This document shows, piece by piece, positions 21,909 through 29,760 of a DNA stretch of 64,000 nucleotides. Each line of letters starts with the position of its first letter. Within the stretch, counting starts at the first letter, position 1. Source of the stretch: Streptomyces spinoverrucosus. GTDB taxonomy: Bacteria; Actinomycetota; Actinomycetes; Streptomycetales; Streptomycetaceae. The notes beneath the pieces are model-generated. The model saw only the letters and a program-made list of their open reading frames with translations, was not told the DNA's origin and made no database searches. The stretch spans positions 181,599 through 245,598 of the forward strand of contig NZ_BJND01000020.1 in assembly GCF_006539505.1 (NCBI RefSeq), written 5' to 3'. Both the position numbers and the translations under genes were made by a program.

Positions 21909-23659
21909 CGCCGCTGACCGGTGCCAGGTGCACCGGACACGGCGAGAACGGAGAGCAGGACGAGCGCGCAGGCCGGGCCGAGTACCGCCCAGGGGGCCAG
22001 TTCCAGGTACGGCTGGTTCTCCGACAGGAGGCGGCCCCACTCCGCGGTGGGCGGCTGCTCGCCCAGGCCGAGGAAGCCGAGGGACGCCAGTACCAGGACC
22101 GTGGTGGGCAGTCGTAGGAGCGCGTTGCGCAGGACGGCGGGCAGTACGGCGGGCAGATGGTGGTGGCGCAGCAGGTACCGCGGACCGGCGCCGAACGAGA
22201 GCGCCGCGAGCATGTGACCGCTGGCCCGTTCCTGTTCGAGCAGCGCCGCGGTCTGTGCGGCGTACGGAGTCCAGCCCACCATGCACACCGCGAGCGCGGC
22301 ACCCCAGACCGACGGCCCGGTCACCGCGGTCGTCAGCAGCCCGGCGAGGACGGCCGGGAGCGTCGACATCGCCTCCGTCAGGCCGGAGCTCACCTGTGCC
22401 GCCGTGCCGAGCAACAGCCCGAGCAGGACGCTGACCGTCGTCACCGCGAGAGCCACGCCGGTCGTACGCAGCGCGCCATGGCCCAGCCGGGCCAGCAGAT
22501 CGCGGCCGAGCGCGTCCGTGCCCAACGGGTGTGCCGGGGAGGGCGGCAGGAGGCGGGCCGCCGTGTCCACGTGCAGGGGGTCGCGCAGCAGACCTGCCCC
22601 GACCACGGTCAGCAGGGCGATGCCGCAGAATGCGGCGATCCAGGACATCGATCGCCGCCGTGGCAGGTCCGGGGCGTGCAGCGCGGGAAGGGCGCCGTCC
22701 CGCAGGGCCGGGCCAAGCAGTGCGCGGCGCAGGGCCTGGAGGAGAAGGCCGGCGGTCACGCCGAGCAGGATCAGAACCATAGTCGCGGTCTGCAGCGGGG
22801 GGAGGTCCTGCGCGAGGGCGGCGTCCAGGGCGAGGCGGCCGAGTCCGGGAATGTTGAAGATCTTCTCCACCGCGACGGCACCGCCGACCAACCCCACGAC
22901 GGTCGGCAGGAGTTGTGGGAGTACTCCGGCCAGCGCGCGGCGCAGCGCGTTGCGGGCGGTCAGCCCGGGCGGGAACCCGAAGGCGTGCCAGGTCCGTGCC
23001 CAGGGCTCCTGGAAGGCGGCGGGCAGCGACTGGTCGAGCAGGCCGCCGATCATCGCCCCGGACGGCACGCCGAGGGCGAGCGAGGGCAGCACCATCGACG
23101 ACGGCCCTTCCCAGCCGCTGGAGGGCAGCCAGCCCAGCCACACCCCGCACACCGTGGCGAGCAGCGAGGCGAGCAGGAACTTGGGCAGCGCGGCGAGGAC
23201 GGCCGCGCCGGTGCCCGCCCGTGCCTGCCGCAGCCGTCGCCGGGAGCCGAGATACAGCGTGCGCGCACTGACCAGCGCGGCCACCGCGAGGGTGACCACG
23301 AGTGCGCCGAGCATCAGCGTGACGGAGACCGCGAAGGCGGCGCTCACCTGGGGCAGGACCGGTTCGCCCGACACCCAGGAGGTGCCCGCGTCCCCGCGCG
23401 GCAGGCCGCCCAGCCAGTGCGCGAGATGGGTGAGCGGCCCCTGATCCAGGCCCAACTGCTCCCGTACGGCGGCCAGCTGGGCGGGAGTCGGGTCCTGGTC
23501 GGCGGAGCGGGCCCGCAGGACGGTCAGCGCGGGGTCGGTCCCGGACAGCCAGGGCAGCAGGGCCACGGCCGTCAGCAGCGCGGCCCCGGCGACGAGGCGG
23601 CCGAGGCCCGCGCGCCACTGGGCCGGGCGGGCCTTGGCACCGGCCGTTATGGCACCCAT
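21890..23659 (-). CDS. Fused DppB-DppC type ABC permease (peptide/opine/nickel class)
   Basis: A 589-aa membrane protein joining two binding-protein-dependent permeases normally made from separate genes. The N-terminal half looks like DppB (EKIFNIPGLGRLALDAALAQ near residue 272). The C-terminal half looks like DppC (HPLGTDALGRDLLARLGHG near residue 375, and LASLGFLGLGEQPPTAEWG near residue 535). It starts at ATG 23659, a few bases after the stop of the binding lipoprotein gene, so the two form an operon under the 25266 iron box. No cognate DppD/F ATPases lie nearby, so energising must come from elsewhere. Likely substrate is a metal chelate or peptide; iron control argues for a metallophore. 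Confidence 0.85.
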   Translation of the reverse strand: MGAITAGAKARPAQWRAGLGRLVAGAALLTAVALLPWLSGTDPALTVLRARSADQDPTPAQLAAVREQLGLDQGPLTHLAHWLGGLPRGDAGTSWVSGEPVLPQVSAAFAVSVTLMLGALVVTLAVAALVSARTLYLGSRRRLRQARAGTGAAVLAALPKFLLASLLATVCGVWLGWLPSSGWEGPSSMVLPSLALGVPSGAMIGGLLDQSLPAAFQEPWARTWHAFGFPPGLTARNALRRALAGVLPQLLPTVVGLVGGAVAVEKIFNIPGLGRLALDAALAQDLPPLQTATMVLILLGVTAGLLLQALRRALLGPALRDGALPALHAPDLPRRRSMSWIAAFCGIALLTVVGAGLLRDPLHVDTAARLLPPSPAHPLGTDALGRDLLARLGHGALRTTGVALAVTTVSVLLGLLLGTAAQVSSGLTEAMSTLPAVLAGLLTTAVTGPSVWGAALAVCMVGWTPYAAQTAALLEQERASGHMLAALSFGAGPRYLLRHHHLPAVLPAVLRNALLRLPTTVLVLASLGFLGLGEQPPTAEWGRLLSENQPYLELAPWAVLGPACALVLLSVLAVSGAPGTGQRRHRSSW

Positions 23660-23665
23660 CGGCTG

Positions 23666-25189
23666 CTACTTAAGATGCGTGTCGACGTCGATCAGGGAGC
23701 GCTCGCGGGGGTCGAGGATGACGCCCTCGACGTCGGTGGCGATGCCCTGCACGACCTTTTCGTGGACCAGCGGCACCGCCGCGTCGGTGCGCAGGATCTC
23801 CGCTTCGGCCCGCATGATCTTCTGCTGCCGCTGCTGGGTGTCGCCCTCCTCGGCGGCGGCCTTGATGGCCTGGTCCACCTTGGGGTCCTTCAGACCGGCG
23901 ATGTTGTAGACACCGTCGCTCGTGTAGTCGCTCGCGAGGTACGCGACCGCGTCGCCGGTGTCCAGCAGCGTCACCCGGGAGAAGACGAGGGCGTCGTACT
24001 TGCCGGCGAGCAGGTCGGCCTCCATCTGCGTGTACTCGCGTACGTCCTGCCGCACGGTGAACCCGGCCTTCTCCAGCTGCTGTTGCAGCACGCTGGCGGC
24101 CTCGGGGAGTTCGGCGCGGTTGGTGTAGGTGGCCAGGCGCAGGGTCCTGCCCTTGGTCTTCGCCTTGACCTGGGCCGGGGTCGCGGCCTTGGCACGGCCG
24201 GTCACCTCGACGCGCTGATCGGCCGCCCAGGCAACGGCGGGCCCGAACAGGCCCTGGGCGGGATCGGCGTACCCGCCGAAGACGGAGTCGACGAGGGCGG
24301 AGCCGTCCACGGCCTCGCGGGCGGCGGCGCGCAGCGAGGCGTCGGAGAAGAGGCCGCCGCGGGTGTTGAGGACCAGGCTGTCGGTCCGTACGGACGGCAC
24401 TTCGTGGCGGATGTCGGTGTCCAGCAGCTTCGCCTGGGCGGTGGGGATCCACTCGGCGATGTCGACGTCGCCGCCACGCAGGGCGTTGGCGCGGGCGGTG
24501 CCGTCGGCGATCCACGTCACGTCGATGCCGGATGCCTTGGCCTTGCCGCCCCAGTAGCCGTCGTAACGGTCGAGTGCGGCCCCGGTCTTGCCGGTGAGTT
24601 TCGTGATCGCGAAGGGGCCGGTTCCGTTGCCGACCGGGCTGACGGTGCCGTCCTTCTGGTACGCCTTCGCGGAGAGGACGGCGAGGGCGGGGCTGGCCAG
24701 CCGTAGCGGGAGCACCGGGTCGGCGGACTTGGTGCTGATGGTGACGGTGTCGGCGTCGTCGGCCCTGGCGGTGAGGGTTACGTCGCTGAGGACACGGGGC
24801 TTGGTCTCGGCCGCGTTCGCGTGGTCGAGGGAGTTGACGACCGACTCGGCGGTCACCTCGGTGCCGTCCTGGAAGGTGGCTTCGCGCAGTTCGAACGTCC
24901 AGGTGGTGTCGTTCTTCCGGGTCCAGGACTTGGCCAGCGCGGGGGCGGCGGCCCCGTCCTTGTTGAGCGCGGTGAGGCCCTCGGCGACGGAGAGCTTGCT
25001 CAGCACGGTGGCGTCATTGCTGTACGGCGACAGGGCCTGCACCGGCGGCACGGCGAGGGCGACCCTCAGTCGTCCGTCCGCCCCGGCCGCGCCATCCGCG
25101 CCCGAGCCCTCCTCTGCCGACACGAAACAGCCGGCGAGCAGCGGTGTGAGAGCGAGCACCGCGCCGAGGCCGCGGAAGGTGGTGCGCAT
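23666..25189 (-). CDS. Solute-binding lipoprotein, SBP_bac_5 (Opp/Dpp/Nik) family
   Basis: About 507-aa extracytoplasmic binding protein for the fused permease downstream. The N-terminus has a lipoprotein signal peptide with lipobox LLAGC and then an acidic/Gly linker. The body carries the family-5 pattern: VAEGLTALNKDG, WTFELREATFQDGTEVTAES, GTGPFAITK and a late VLQQQLEKAGFTV segment. I chose ATG 25189, which puts the signal peptide at the extreme N-terminus and has AGGACA just upstream; an in-frame start 42 bases further out would add a non-signal extension. A strong iron box lies 77 bp upstream, unusual for a peptide-type transporter. Confidence 0.88.
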   Translation of the reverse strand: MRTTFRGLGAVLALTPLLAGCFVSAEEGSGADGAAGADGRLRVALAVPPVQALSPYSNDATVLSKLSVAEGLTALNKDGAAAPALAKSWTRKNDTTWTFELREATFQDGTEVTAESVVNSLDHANAAETKPRVLSDVTLTARADDADTVTISTKSADPVLPLRLASPALAVLSAKAYQKDGTVSPVGNGTGPFAITKLTGKTGAALDRYDGYWGGKAKASGIDVTWIADGTARANALRGGDVDIAEWIPTAQAKLLDTDIRHEVPSVRTDSLVLNTRGGLFSDASLRAAAREAVDGSALVDSVFGGYADPAQGLFGPAVAWAADQRVEVTGRAKAATPAQVKAKTKGRTLRLATYTNRAELPEAASVLQQQLEKAGFTVRQDVREYTQMEADLLAGKYDALVFSRVTLLDTGDAVAYLASDYTSDGVYNIAGLKDPKVDQAIKAAAEEGDTQQRQQKIMRAEAEILRTDAAVPLVHEKVVQGIATDVEGVILDPRERSLIDVDTHLK

Positions 25190-25265
25190 GGTTGTCCTGT
25201 CGTGCGGGAGGGCGGAAGAAGCCCCCGGCACCGCCGATGCGGCGGCGAGGGGCCCGAGAAGTATA

Positions 25266-25284
25266 TGAGGTAAGCCTTACCGAA
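25266..25284. promoter_or_regulatory. Iron box upstream of the Opp-type transporter operon
   Basis: TGAGGTAAGCCTTACCGAA is a palindromic match to the iron-box consensus (central AGGTAAGCCTTACC perfectly symmetric). It lies 77 bp before the lipoprotein start and is the fourth iron box in the locus, bringing this transporter into the same regulon. Confidence 0.82.
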
Positions 25285-25468
25285 CTTGATCTCAGGTTGG
25301 TGAATTCTCAACCAATGAGATGGGTCACGTGAGGCGCCCCAACCGGCGCCCCGTTGACACCGCCGGGCGACAAAAAGTGCTGAAAGCTAAAATATTTGTG
25401 CACATCGGACGCGCCCGCCCGGGCGACCTCGAGCCCGCGATCATGCGGAAGTGACGGAAGCGAAAGAC

Positions 25469-26044
25469 ATGGCCGCCCCCGACGCCGACTTCCTTCCGAC
25501 CCATGTCGTCCCCAGAGACGGACTGGCCGCCTGGGAGGCTCCCGACCCTTCCCGCCCGACCGTGCCGCTCGACCCACTTCTGCCCGTCCAGCTCATCGAA
25601 CGGCGCGGCGACTGGGGGCACATCGTGTGCCTCAACGGCTGGTCGGCCTGGGTCGACGGCCGCCTGCTGGTGCCCGTGCCGCAGACCCCGCCCATGGCCG
25701 GAGCACCGCCCACCCGCGCGACCGACCCGCGCCCGCTGCTGGCCCGGGTGAGGGAGTCGCTCAGCCGCTACGGACTGGCCCTGGAGGACATGGCGGCAGG
25801 GAAGGCGGACGGCGAGGCCTTCCGGCGGCGGACTCGCGGCCTGCGGGCCGGGATGGTCATCGACGGGGAGGCGGTGTGGCTGTACGACGCCGAGCAGGAA
25901 CGTTGGGTGTACTGCGACGGCACAGGGGCCGACACCTATGCCGTTTCCTCCGAGCCGTCCACCGAGGAAACCACGACGACGCAGACGTCAGGCGAGACCC
26001 CGGCGCCGACGCAGATCGTTGACCGGCCGGGTGAGTCCCGATGA
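25469..26044 (+). CDS. Small SH3-like domain protein of unknown function
   Basis: A 191-aa soluble protein. The first 70 residues contain a bacterial SH3-like pattern (PVQLIERRGDWGHIVCLNGW followed by SAWVDGRLLVPV). The middle is charged and helical. A second small domain around residues 130-160 ends with WLYDAEQERWVYCDG, and the C-terminus is a Thr/Glu/Pro-rich tail. No signal peptide or membrane segment is visible. I chose ATG 25469 because GGAAG lies eight bases upstream; GTG 25451 in frame lacks a spaced Shine-Dalgarno. The promoter region (25380-25400) is unusually AT-rich. It precedes the DUF6777-like gene on the same strand by about 135 bp. No function is assigned. Confidence 0.7.
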   Translation: MAAPDADFLPTHVVPRDGLAAWEAPDPSRPTVPLDPLLPVQLIERRGDWGHIVCLNGWSAWVDGRLLVPVPQTPPMAGAPPTRATDPRPLLARVRESLSRYGLALEDMAAGKADGEAFRRRTRGLRAGMVIDGEAVWLYDAEQERWVYCDGTGADTYAVSSEPSTEETTTTQTSGETPAPTQIVDRPGESR

Positions 26045-26178
26045 CCCGGCCCGCTGGGACTCTGCGGGACCGAAGCGCACAATAGGAACCAAAGGGGTGA
26101 AATCCACACGAAGCGTGGATGAATCTTTAACGAACCTTCGATCTACACAATTTGCTTCGCCCGGCGGGAGGGAAAGTT

Positions 26179-27990
26179 GTGAATTCCGAACCGCTCTCAG
26201 AGCGCCCCACCGGCCCACCCTCCGGCCCTCTCGCCGACCGCCCGTCCAGCGAACAGGCAGGACCTCCTCCGCCCCCACCTCCGCCGAGCGGCGGTGGGGG
26301 GTCGGGTGGCTCGGGTGGCCGGGGTGGCCCGGGTGGCCCCGACCACCCGAAGCGGCGACCAAGCGGGGGAGGGCATGGCCCCTGGTGGCGGTCCGTGCCG
26401 CGGATGACGGCAATCACCGCCCTTGTCGCCGCTGTGGGTCTGACGGTCTTCCTCACCCGCCCGGTCGGTGCACCGGCTCAGGCCGGCGAGGTCATCCTGC
26501 AGCCCACCAACACAACCGGGCCGGATCCGTACACCCAGTCGACAGCGAACACGACCTCGTCGCTGCCCGCTGCCGCGCCCAGTACACCCACCAAGACCAA
26601 CGCCATCCGCAGTGTGGCGGGATCGGAACCCGGCCTTTACGGCGGGAGCCGCAACGTCGCCAGTTGCGACGTGGAGAAACAGATCCGCTATCTGTCCTCC
26701 GACAAGGCCAAGAACAAAGCCTTCGCCTCGGTTCTGGGCATCCGGGAGTCCACGGTCCCCAGCTATCTGCGCTCACTGACGCCCGTACAGCTGCGTTCCG
26801 ACACCCGCGTCACCAACCACGGCTACCGCGACGGCGCATCCACCAGCTACCAGGCGGTGCTCCAGGCCGGCACGGCCGTCCTCGTCAATGGCTACGGAGA
26901 GCCGAAGGTGCGCTGCGCCTGCGGCAACCCGCTCGACCGTGCGGTCGCCCAGAAAGGCACACCCAAGCAGAAGGGGACCGCCTGGTCCGGATACCGGCCG
27001 CAGAAGGTCGTGGTCGTCAACCGTTCGGCCACGGAGATGAAGGAATTCGTCATCTTCGACACGAAGGACCGGGACTGGGTCAGCCGCCCCTCGGGCGACA
27101 ACGGCGAACGTGACCAGAAGACCGCCCCTCCGCCCAAGCACTGGCCACTGCCACCGGCACAGTCGCCTCCGGCGAAGGAGGCACCGGACACCCAGCCTGA
27201 CGAGAAGGGCCGCGACAACAAGACCGGCAAGGACCGCGACACGCAGCCTGACAAGGACCCCGGCAGCAAGCCTGACAAGGACCGCGACACCCAGCCCGAC
27301 AAGAAGGACGGCGACACCAAGACCGGCAACGACGGACGCGACACCAAGCCTGACAAGGACCGCGACACCAAGCCCGACAAGGACAGCGACACCAAGACCA
27401 ACGACGACGACCGCGAAACCAAGCCTGGGGAAAACCGCGACGACAACCGCGACGCGAACACCAACGACCAAGACCCCAATACGAGCCCCGTCGACCCCGG
27501 CAACCAAGACCTCAAGGACGAAGACCTCAACAAGGAAGAGGACTCCAACACCGGCACCCAACCCAGCGAAAACGAGTCGGAGCCGAAGCCCAACGACCAA
27601 GACCCCAACCCAAACCCCCAGCCCAACCCAAACCCCAACCCGAACCCGAACCCGAACCCCCAGCCCAACCCGAACCCGAACCCGGACACCGAGAACACCC
27701 CCAACCCCAACCCCAACCCCAACCCCAACGACCAGGACACCAACACAAACCCTGACCCCCAGCCCAACCCAAACCCCAACCCGAACCCCGAGCCCGCCCC
27801 CAACAACGAAGCTCCCGCCGAGAACCCCAACCCCAACCCCAACCCCGAACCGAACCCCGTCAACCCAGACGCCAACCGCGACTCAAACTCCGACTCGGAC
27901 TCCGGCTCGTCGGACTCCGGCTCGGACTCCGGCTCCAACTCCGACTCGAACTCCGGCTCAAACTCCGACAACGGCAACTCCTCCGAGTAG
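26179..27990 (+). CDS. Membrane-anchored DUF6777-like protein with long low-complexity C-terminal tail
   Basis: A 603-aa protein. The cytoplasmic N-terminus is rich in Pro and Gly. A single membrane span lies near residues 80-95 (ITALVAAVGLTVFLTRPVG). The external conserved domain, about residues 145-290, shows SCDVEKQIRYLSSDKAK, TPVQLRSDTRVTNHGYRDG and VRCACGNPL, the pattern I associate with Streptomyces DUF6777. The last 270 residues have almost no complex sequence: DKDRDT/KPDKD repeats, then long runs of alternating Pro-Asn, then Ser-Asp-Ser-Gly repeats. The tail is strongly acidic and probably projects through or beyond the cell wall. Start GTG 26179 follows GGAGGG by seven bases. A perfect terminator hairpin follows. 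Function unknown. Confidence 0.85.
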   Translation: MNSEPLSERPTGPPSGPLADRPSSEQAGPPPPPPPPSGGGGSGGSGGRGGPGGPDHPKRRPSGGGHGPWWRSVPRMTAITALVAAVGLTVFLTRPVGAPAQAGEVILQPTNTTGPDPYTQSTANTTSSLPAAAPSTPTKTNAIRSVAGSEPGLYGGSRNVASCDVEKQIRYLSSDKAKNKAFASVLGIRESTVPSYLRSLTPVQLRSDTRVTNHGYRDGASTSYQAVLQAGTAVLVNGYGEPKVRCACGNPLDRAVAQKGTPKQKGTAWSGYRPQKVVVVNRSATEMKEFVIFDTKDRDWVSRPSGDNGERDQKTAPPPKHWPLPPAQSPPAKEAPDTQPDEKGRDNKTGKDRDTQPDKDPGSKPDKDRDTQPDKKDGDTKTGNDGRDTKPDKDRDTKPDKDSDTKTNDDDRETKPGENRDDNRDANTNDQDPNTSPVDPGNQDLKDEDLNKEEDSNTGTQPSENESEPKPNDQDPNPNPQPNPNPNPNPNPNPQPNPNPNPDTENTPNPNPNPNPNDQDTNTNPDPQPNPNPNPNPEPAPNNEAPAENPNPNPNPEPNPVNPDANRDSNSDSDSGSSDSGSDSGSNSDSNSGSNSDNGNSSE

Positions 27991-28029
27991 CGACCAACCA
28001 CCCCTGCCCCGCCGGGCACCAAACGCCAT

Positions 28030-28068
28030 GCAGACGCCGGAGAGGCTGTGCACCTCTCCGGCGTCTGC
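28030..28068. terminator. Strong bidirectional hairpin terminator
   Basis: Arms GCAGACGCCGGAGAGG and CCTCTCCGGCGTCTGC form a perfect 16-bp stem with a 7-base loop, between the convergent ends of the DUF6777-like gene and the first small secreted protein. The same stem sequence recurs at 29673-29708, so terminator and gene were duplicated together. Confidence 0.88.
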
Positions 28069-28087
28069 TGTGTCGGAAGCCGCAGGC

Positions 28088-28698
28088 CTCACTTGCCGAA
28101 CTTCTGCTTCAGCTTCTCCTTGATCTCCTTCTTGATCACCTTCTTGTCGACCGTGCCGCCCGTGCCCGTACCGTCACCACCCACAGCTGTGGCATCGCCG
28201 GTATTGATGGCATCGGCGCTTGCGTTGCCGCCGGTGGCGTCACCGGTGGTGATCACACACTTGCCCTTGCAGCTACCGACGCCGGAGTTGGCGTTACCGC
28301 CGGTAGCGGTACCGCCGACGGTCGTGTTCTCGGCATTGGCGTCGCCGCCGGTACCGATCCCGTCCGCACTGTCGTCCTGGGTGAAGGCGACGGCCTGCTG
28401 CGGCGCGGCGGCCGGTGCCGCCATCGCGGTCGAAGGCAGCGCGATACCCGCGCCCACCAGCGCCACGGAAGCTCCGGCCAGTACGAAACGACGGGTCCAG
28501 ATACGCTCGATCATTGGAATTCTCCATTCTGCATCAATAGGGTTTGCAAACCGCCCCACGGAATACTCCGGGGACAATTTCCCGCCCTCGTGTTCTCCGG
28601 GACTTTCCCGGTGAGGACGTGCTTCCAATAAACCCTGCCGGGCAACGTGCGTCACGCCACTCGAATACGTGGCTTGACACCGAAAACCGATCTTGATA
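28088..28698. repeat. 611-bp direct repeat, copy A
   Basis: Nearly identical to 29761-30371 at a constant offset of 1673 bp with no indels that I can see. It contains a complete small secreted-protein gene and its upstream region, ending at GATCTTGATA. Differences cluster in the coding part around the Cys motif and the Lys-rich C-terminus; the 5' region is almost unchanged. Confidence 0.9.
28089..28514 (-). CDS. Small secreted Gly/Asp/Ala-repeat protein with Lys-rich C-terminus (paralog A)
   Basis: A 141-aa exported protein. The N-terminus TRRFVLAGASVALVGAG followed by an AMA-AP cleavage region is a signal peptide with a twin-arginine-like start. The mature part is built of short GDA/GNA-type repeats (TGGDANAENTTVGG, TGDATGGNASADAINTGD) around a cysteine pair GVGSCKGKC. 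It ends in a charged helix rich in Lys. The start is ATG 28514, with GGAG eight bases upstream; longer in-frame starts would bury the signal peptide. It has a near-identical paralog at 29762 and is related to the C-terminal half of the protein at 28850. A surface or matrix role is plausible but unproven. Confidence 0.8.
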   Translation of the reverse strand: MIERIWTRRFVLAGASVALVGAGIALPSTAMAAPAAAPQQAVAFTQDDSADGIGTGGDANAENTTVGGTATGGNANSGVGSCKGKCVITTGDATGGNASADAINTGDATAVGGDGTGTGGTVDKKVIKKEIKEKLKQKFGK

Positions 28699-28849
28699 CA
28701 AGACACCGACGTCGACGACCCCTGAAAGCAACTCAAGAAGTAGACACGCAGGGCGAGAACACACCGCACTTCGCAAATCCCGCTCGCGGCACGGTCCGCA
28801 CGCTAACGTCAACGCCGAACCACGGACACAAGAACCCCGGAGAATTCCG
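28515..28849. other. Divergent intergenic promoter region (335 bp)
   Basis: Gap between two divergently transcribed secreted-protein genes. It is AT-richer than its surroundings. The half next to the minus-strand gene belongs to the 611-bp direct repeat. On the plus strand, TTGACA at 28674 is followed 17 bases later by TACAAG, a weak candidate promoter for the gene at 28850. No RNA gene is recognised. Confidence 0.45.
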
Positions 28850-29632
28850 ATGAAACAGCGTTCCTGGACCCGTCGTATCGTGCTGGCCACGGCTTCCGTG
28901 GCACTGACCGGCGGCCTGGCCCTGCCCGCGACCGCGATGGCCGCACCGGCAGCCCCGCAGCACGGCGTCACGCTGACTCAGCCCGGCCAGGCCCATAGAG
29001 TCGACGGCTCCAGCGGGTGTACCGGCCTCTGCCACGACAGCGTCAACACCGCCACAGGTGACGGCGCTTCGGCAGGCTGCGTGGGCCTCTGCACCGGCAG
29101 CACGAATACCGCCGCAGGCAACGGTGCCTTCGGCGGGTGCCTGGGCCTGTGCGACGGCAGCACCAACACCACTGCGGGGACCGGCGCGTTCAGCGACTGC
29201 ACGGGCATCTGCGGCGCCAGCACCAACACCGCTGTGGGTGACGGAGCCGTCAGTGCGTGCACCGGTCTTTGCCACGCCAGTGTCAGCGCCGTCCGGACCG
29301 TTGACGTTCTGAGCGGTGGCCGCTTGGAGGCCGTGAGCGCGGTTGTGCAAGGCACCCTGGCCGAAGGCGCCAAGGCCAAGGACGAGGACAAGGACAAGGA
29401 CGGCGGCGCCGGCGACGCCACCGCTGCCAGCGGCAATGCCGCCGCCGAGAACAACACTGCCGGTGGCGAAGCCACCACCGGCTCCGCCATCTCCGGCGTC
29501 GGTACCTGCATCGGCAGGTGCACGATCACCACGGGTGCCGCGACGAGCGGCGATGCCAGCGCCGACGCCACCAACGCCGGCGATGCAACTGCCGTGAGCG
29601 GTGACGCGACAGCCACAAGCGGTCAGGCCTGA
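28850..29632 (+). CDS. Secreted protein with five 20-residue CxGxC repeats
   Basis: A 260-aa exported protein. It has a signal peptide (TRRIVLATASVAL, cleavage after ATAMA) closely similar to that of its neighbours. Residues 55-145 hold five consecutive repeats of exactly 20 residues, each starting with a Cys pair (CTGLC, CVGLC, CLGLC, CTGIC, CTGLC; Cys at 57/61, 77/81, 97/101, 117/121, 137/141) followed by a GSTNTAAGDGAF-like stretch. After an acidic Lys/Asp linker, residues about 190-260 resemble the flanking paralogs, including GVGTCIGRC and GDATAVSGDATA. The start is ATG 28850 after GGAG. The exact spacing suggests a solenoid with stacked cysteines. Function unknown. Confidence 0.82.
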   Translation: MKQRSWTRRIVLATASVALTGGLALPATAMAAPAAPQHGVTLTQPGQAHRVDGSSGCTGLCHDSVNTATGDGASAGCVGLCTGSTNTAAGNGAFGGCLGLCDGSTNTTAGTGAFSDCTGICGASTNTAVGDGAVSACTGLCHASVSAVRTVDVLSGGRLEAVSAVVQGTLAEGAKAKDEDKDKDGGAGDATAASGNAAAENNTAGGEATTGSAISGVGTCIGRCTITTGAATSGDASADATNAGDATAVSGDATATSGQA

Positions 29633-29672
29633 GTACCCGCAGGAAGAACACGCTGAGCATCAGGGCACGGCA

Positions 29673-29708
29673 CAGACGCCGGAGAGGCTGAGGCCTCTCC
29701 GGCGTCTG
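29673..29708. terminator. Strong bidirectional hairpin terminator, second copy
   Basis: Arms CAGACGCCGGAGAGG and CCTCTCCGGCGTCTG form a perfect 15-bp stem with a 6-base loop between the convergent CxGxC-repeat gene and paralog B. Its stem is identical to the terminator at 28030-28068. Confidence 0.88.
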
Positions 29709-29760
29709 CTGTGTCGGGGGGTCACCGGGTCGTGACCCCGGGACTACGGGGCCGTCCGCC

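Noticed and set aside
22157..24706. Plus-strand frame of 849 codons opposite the Opp-type transporter genes
   Set aside because: No motifs; the minus strand has a lipoprotein signal and ABC permease signatures.
28089..28769. Longer 226-codon version of secreted paralog A
   Set aside because: The upstream extension buries the signal peptide, lacks a Shine-Dalgarno and lies in the promoter region shared with copy B; the ATG at 28514 has GGAG at proper spacing.
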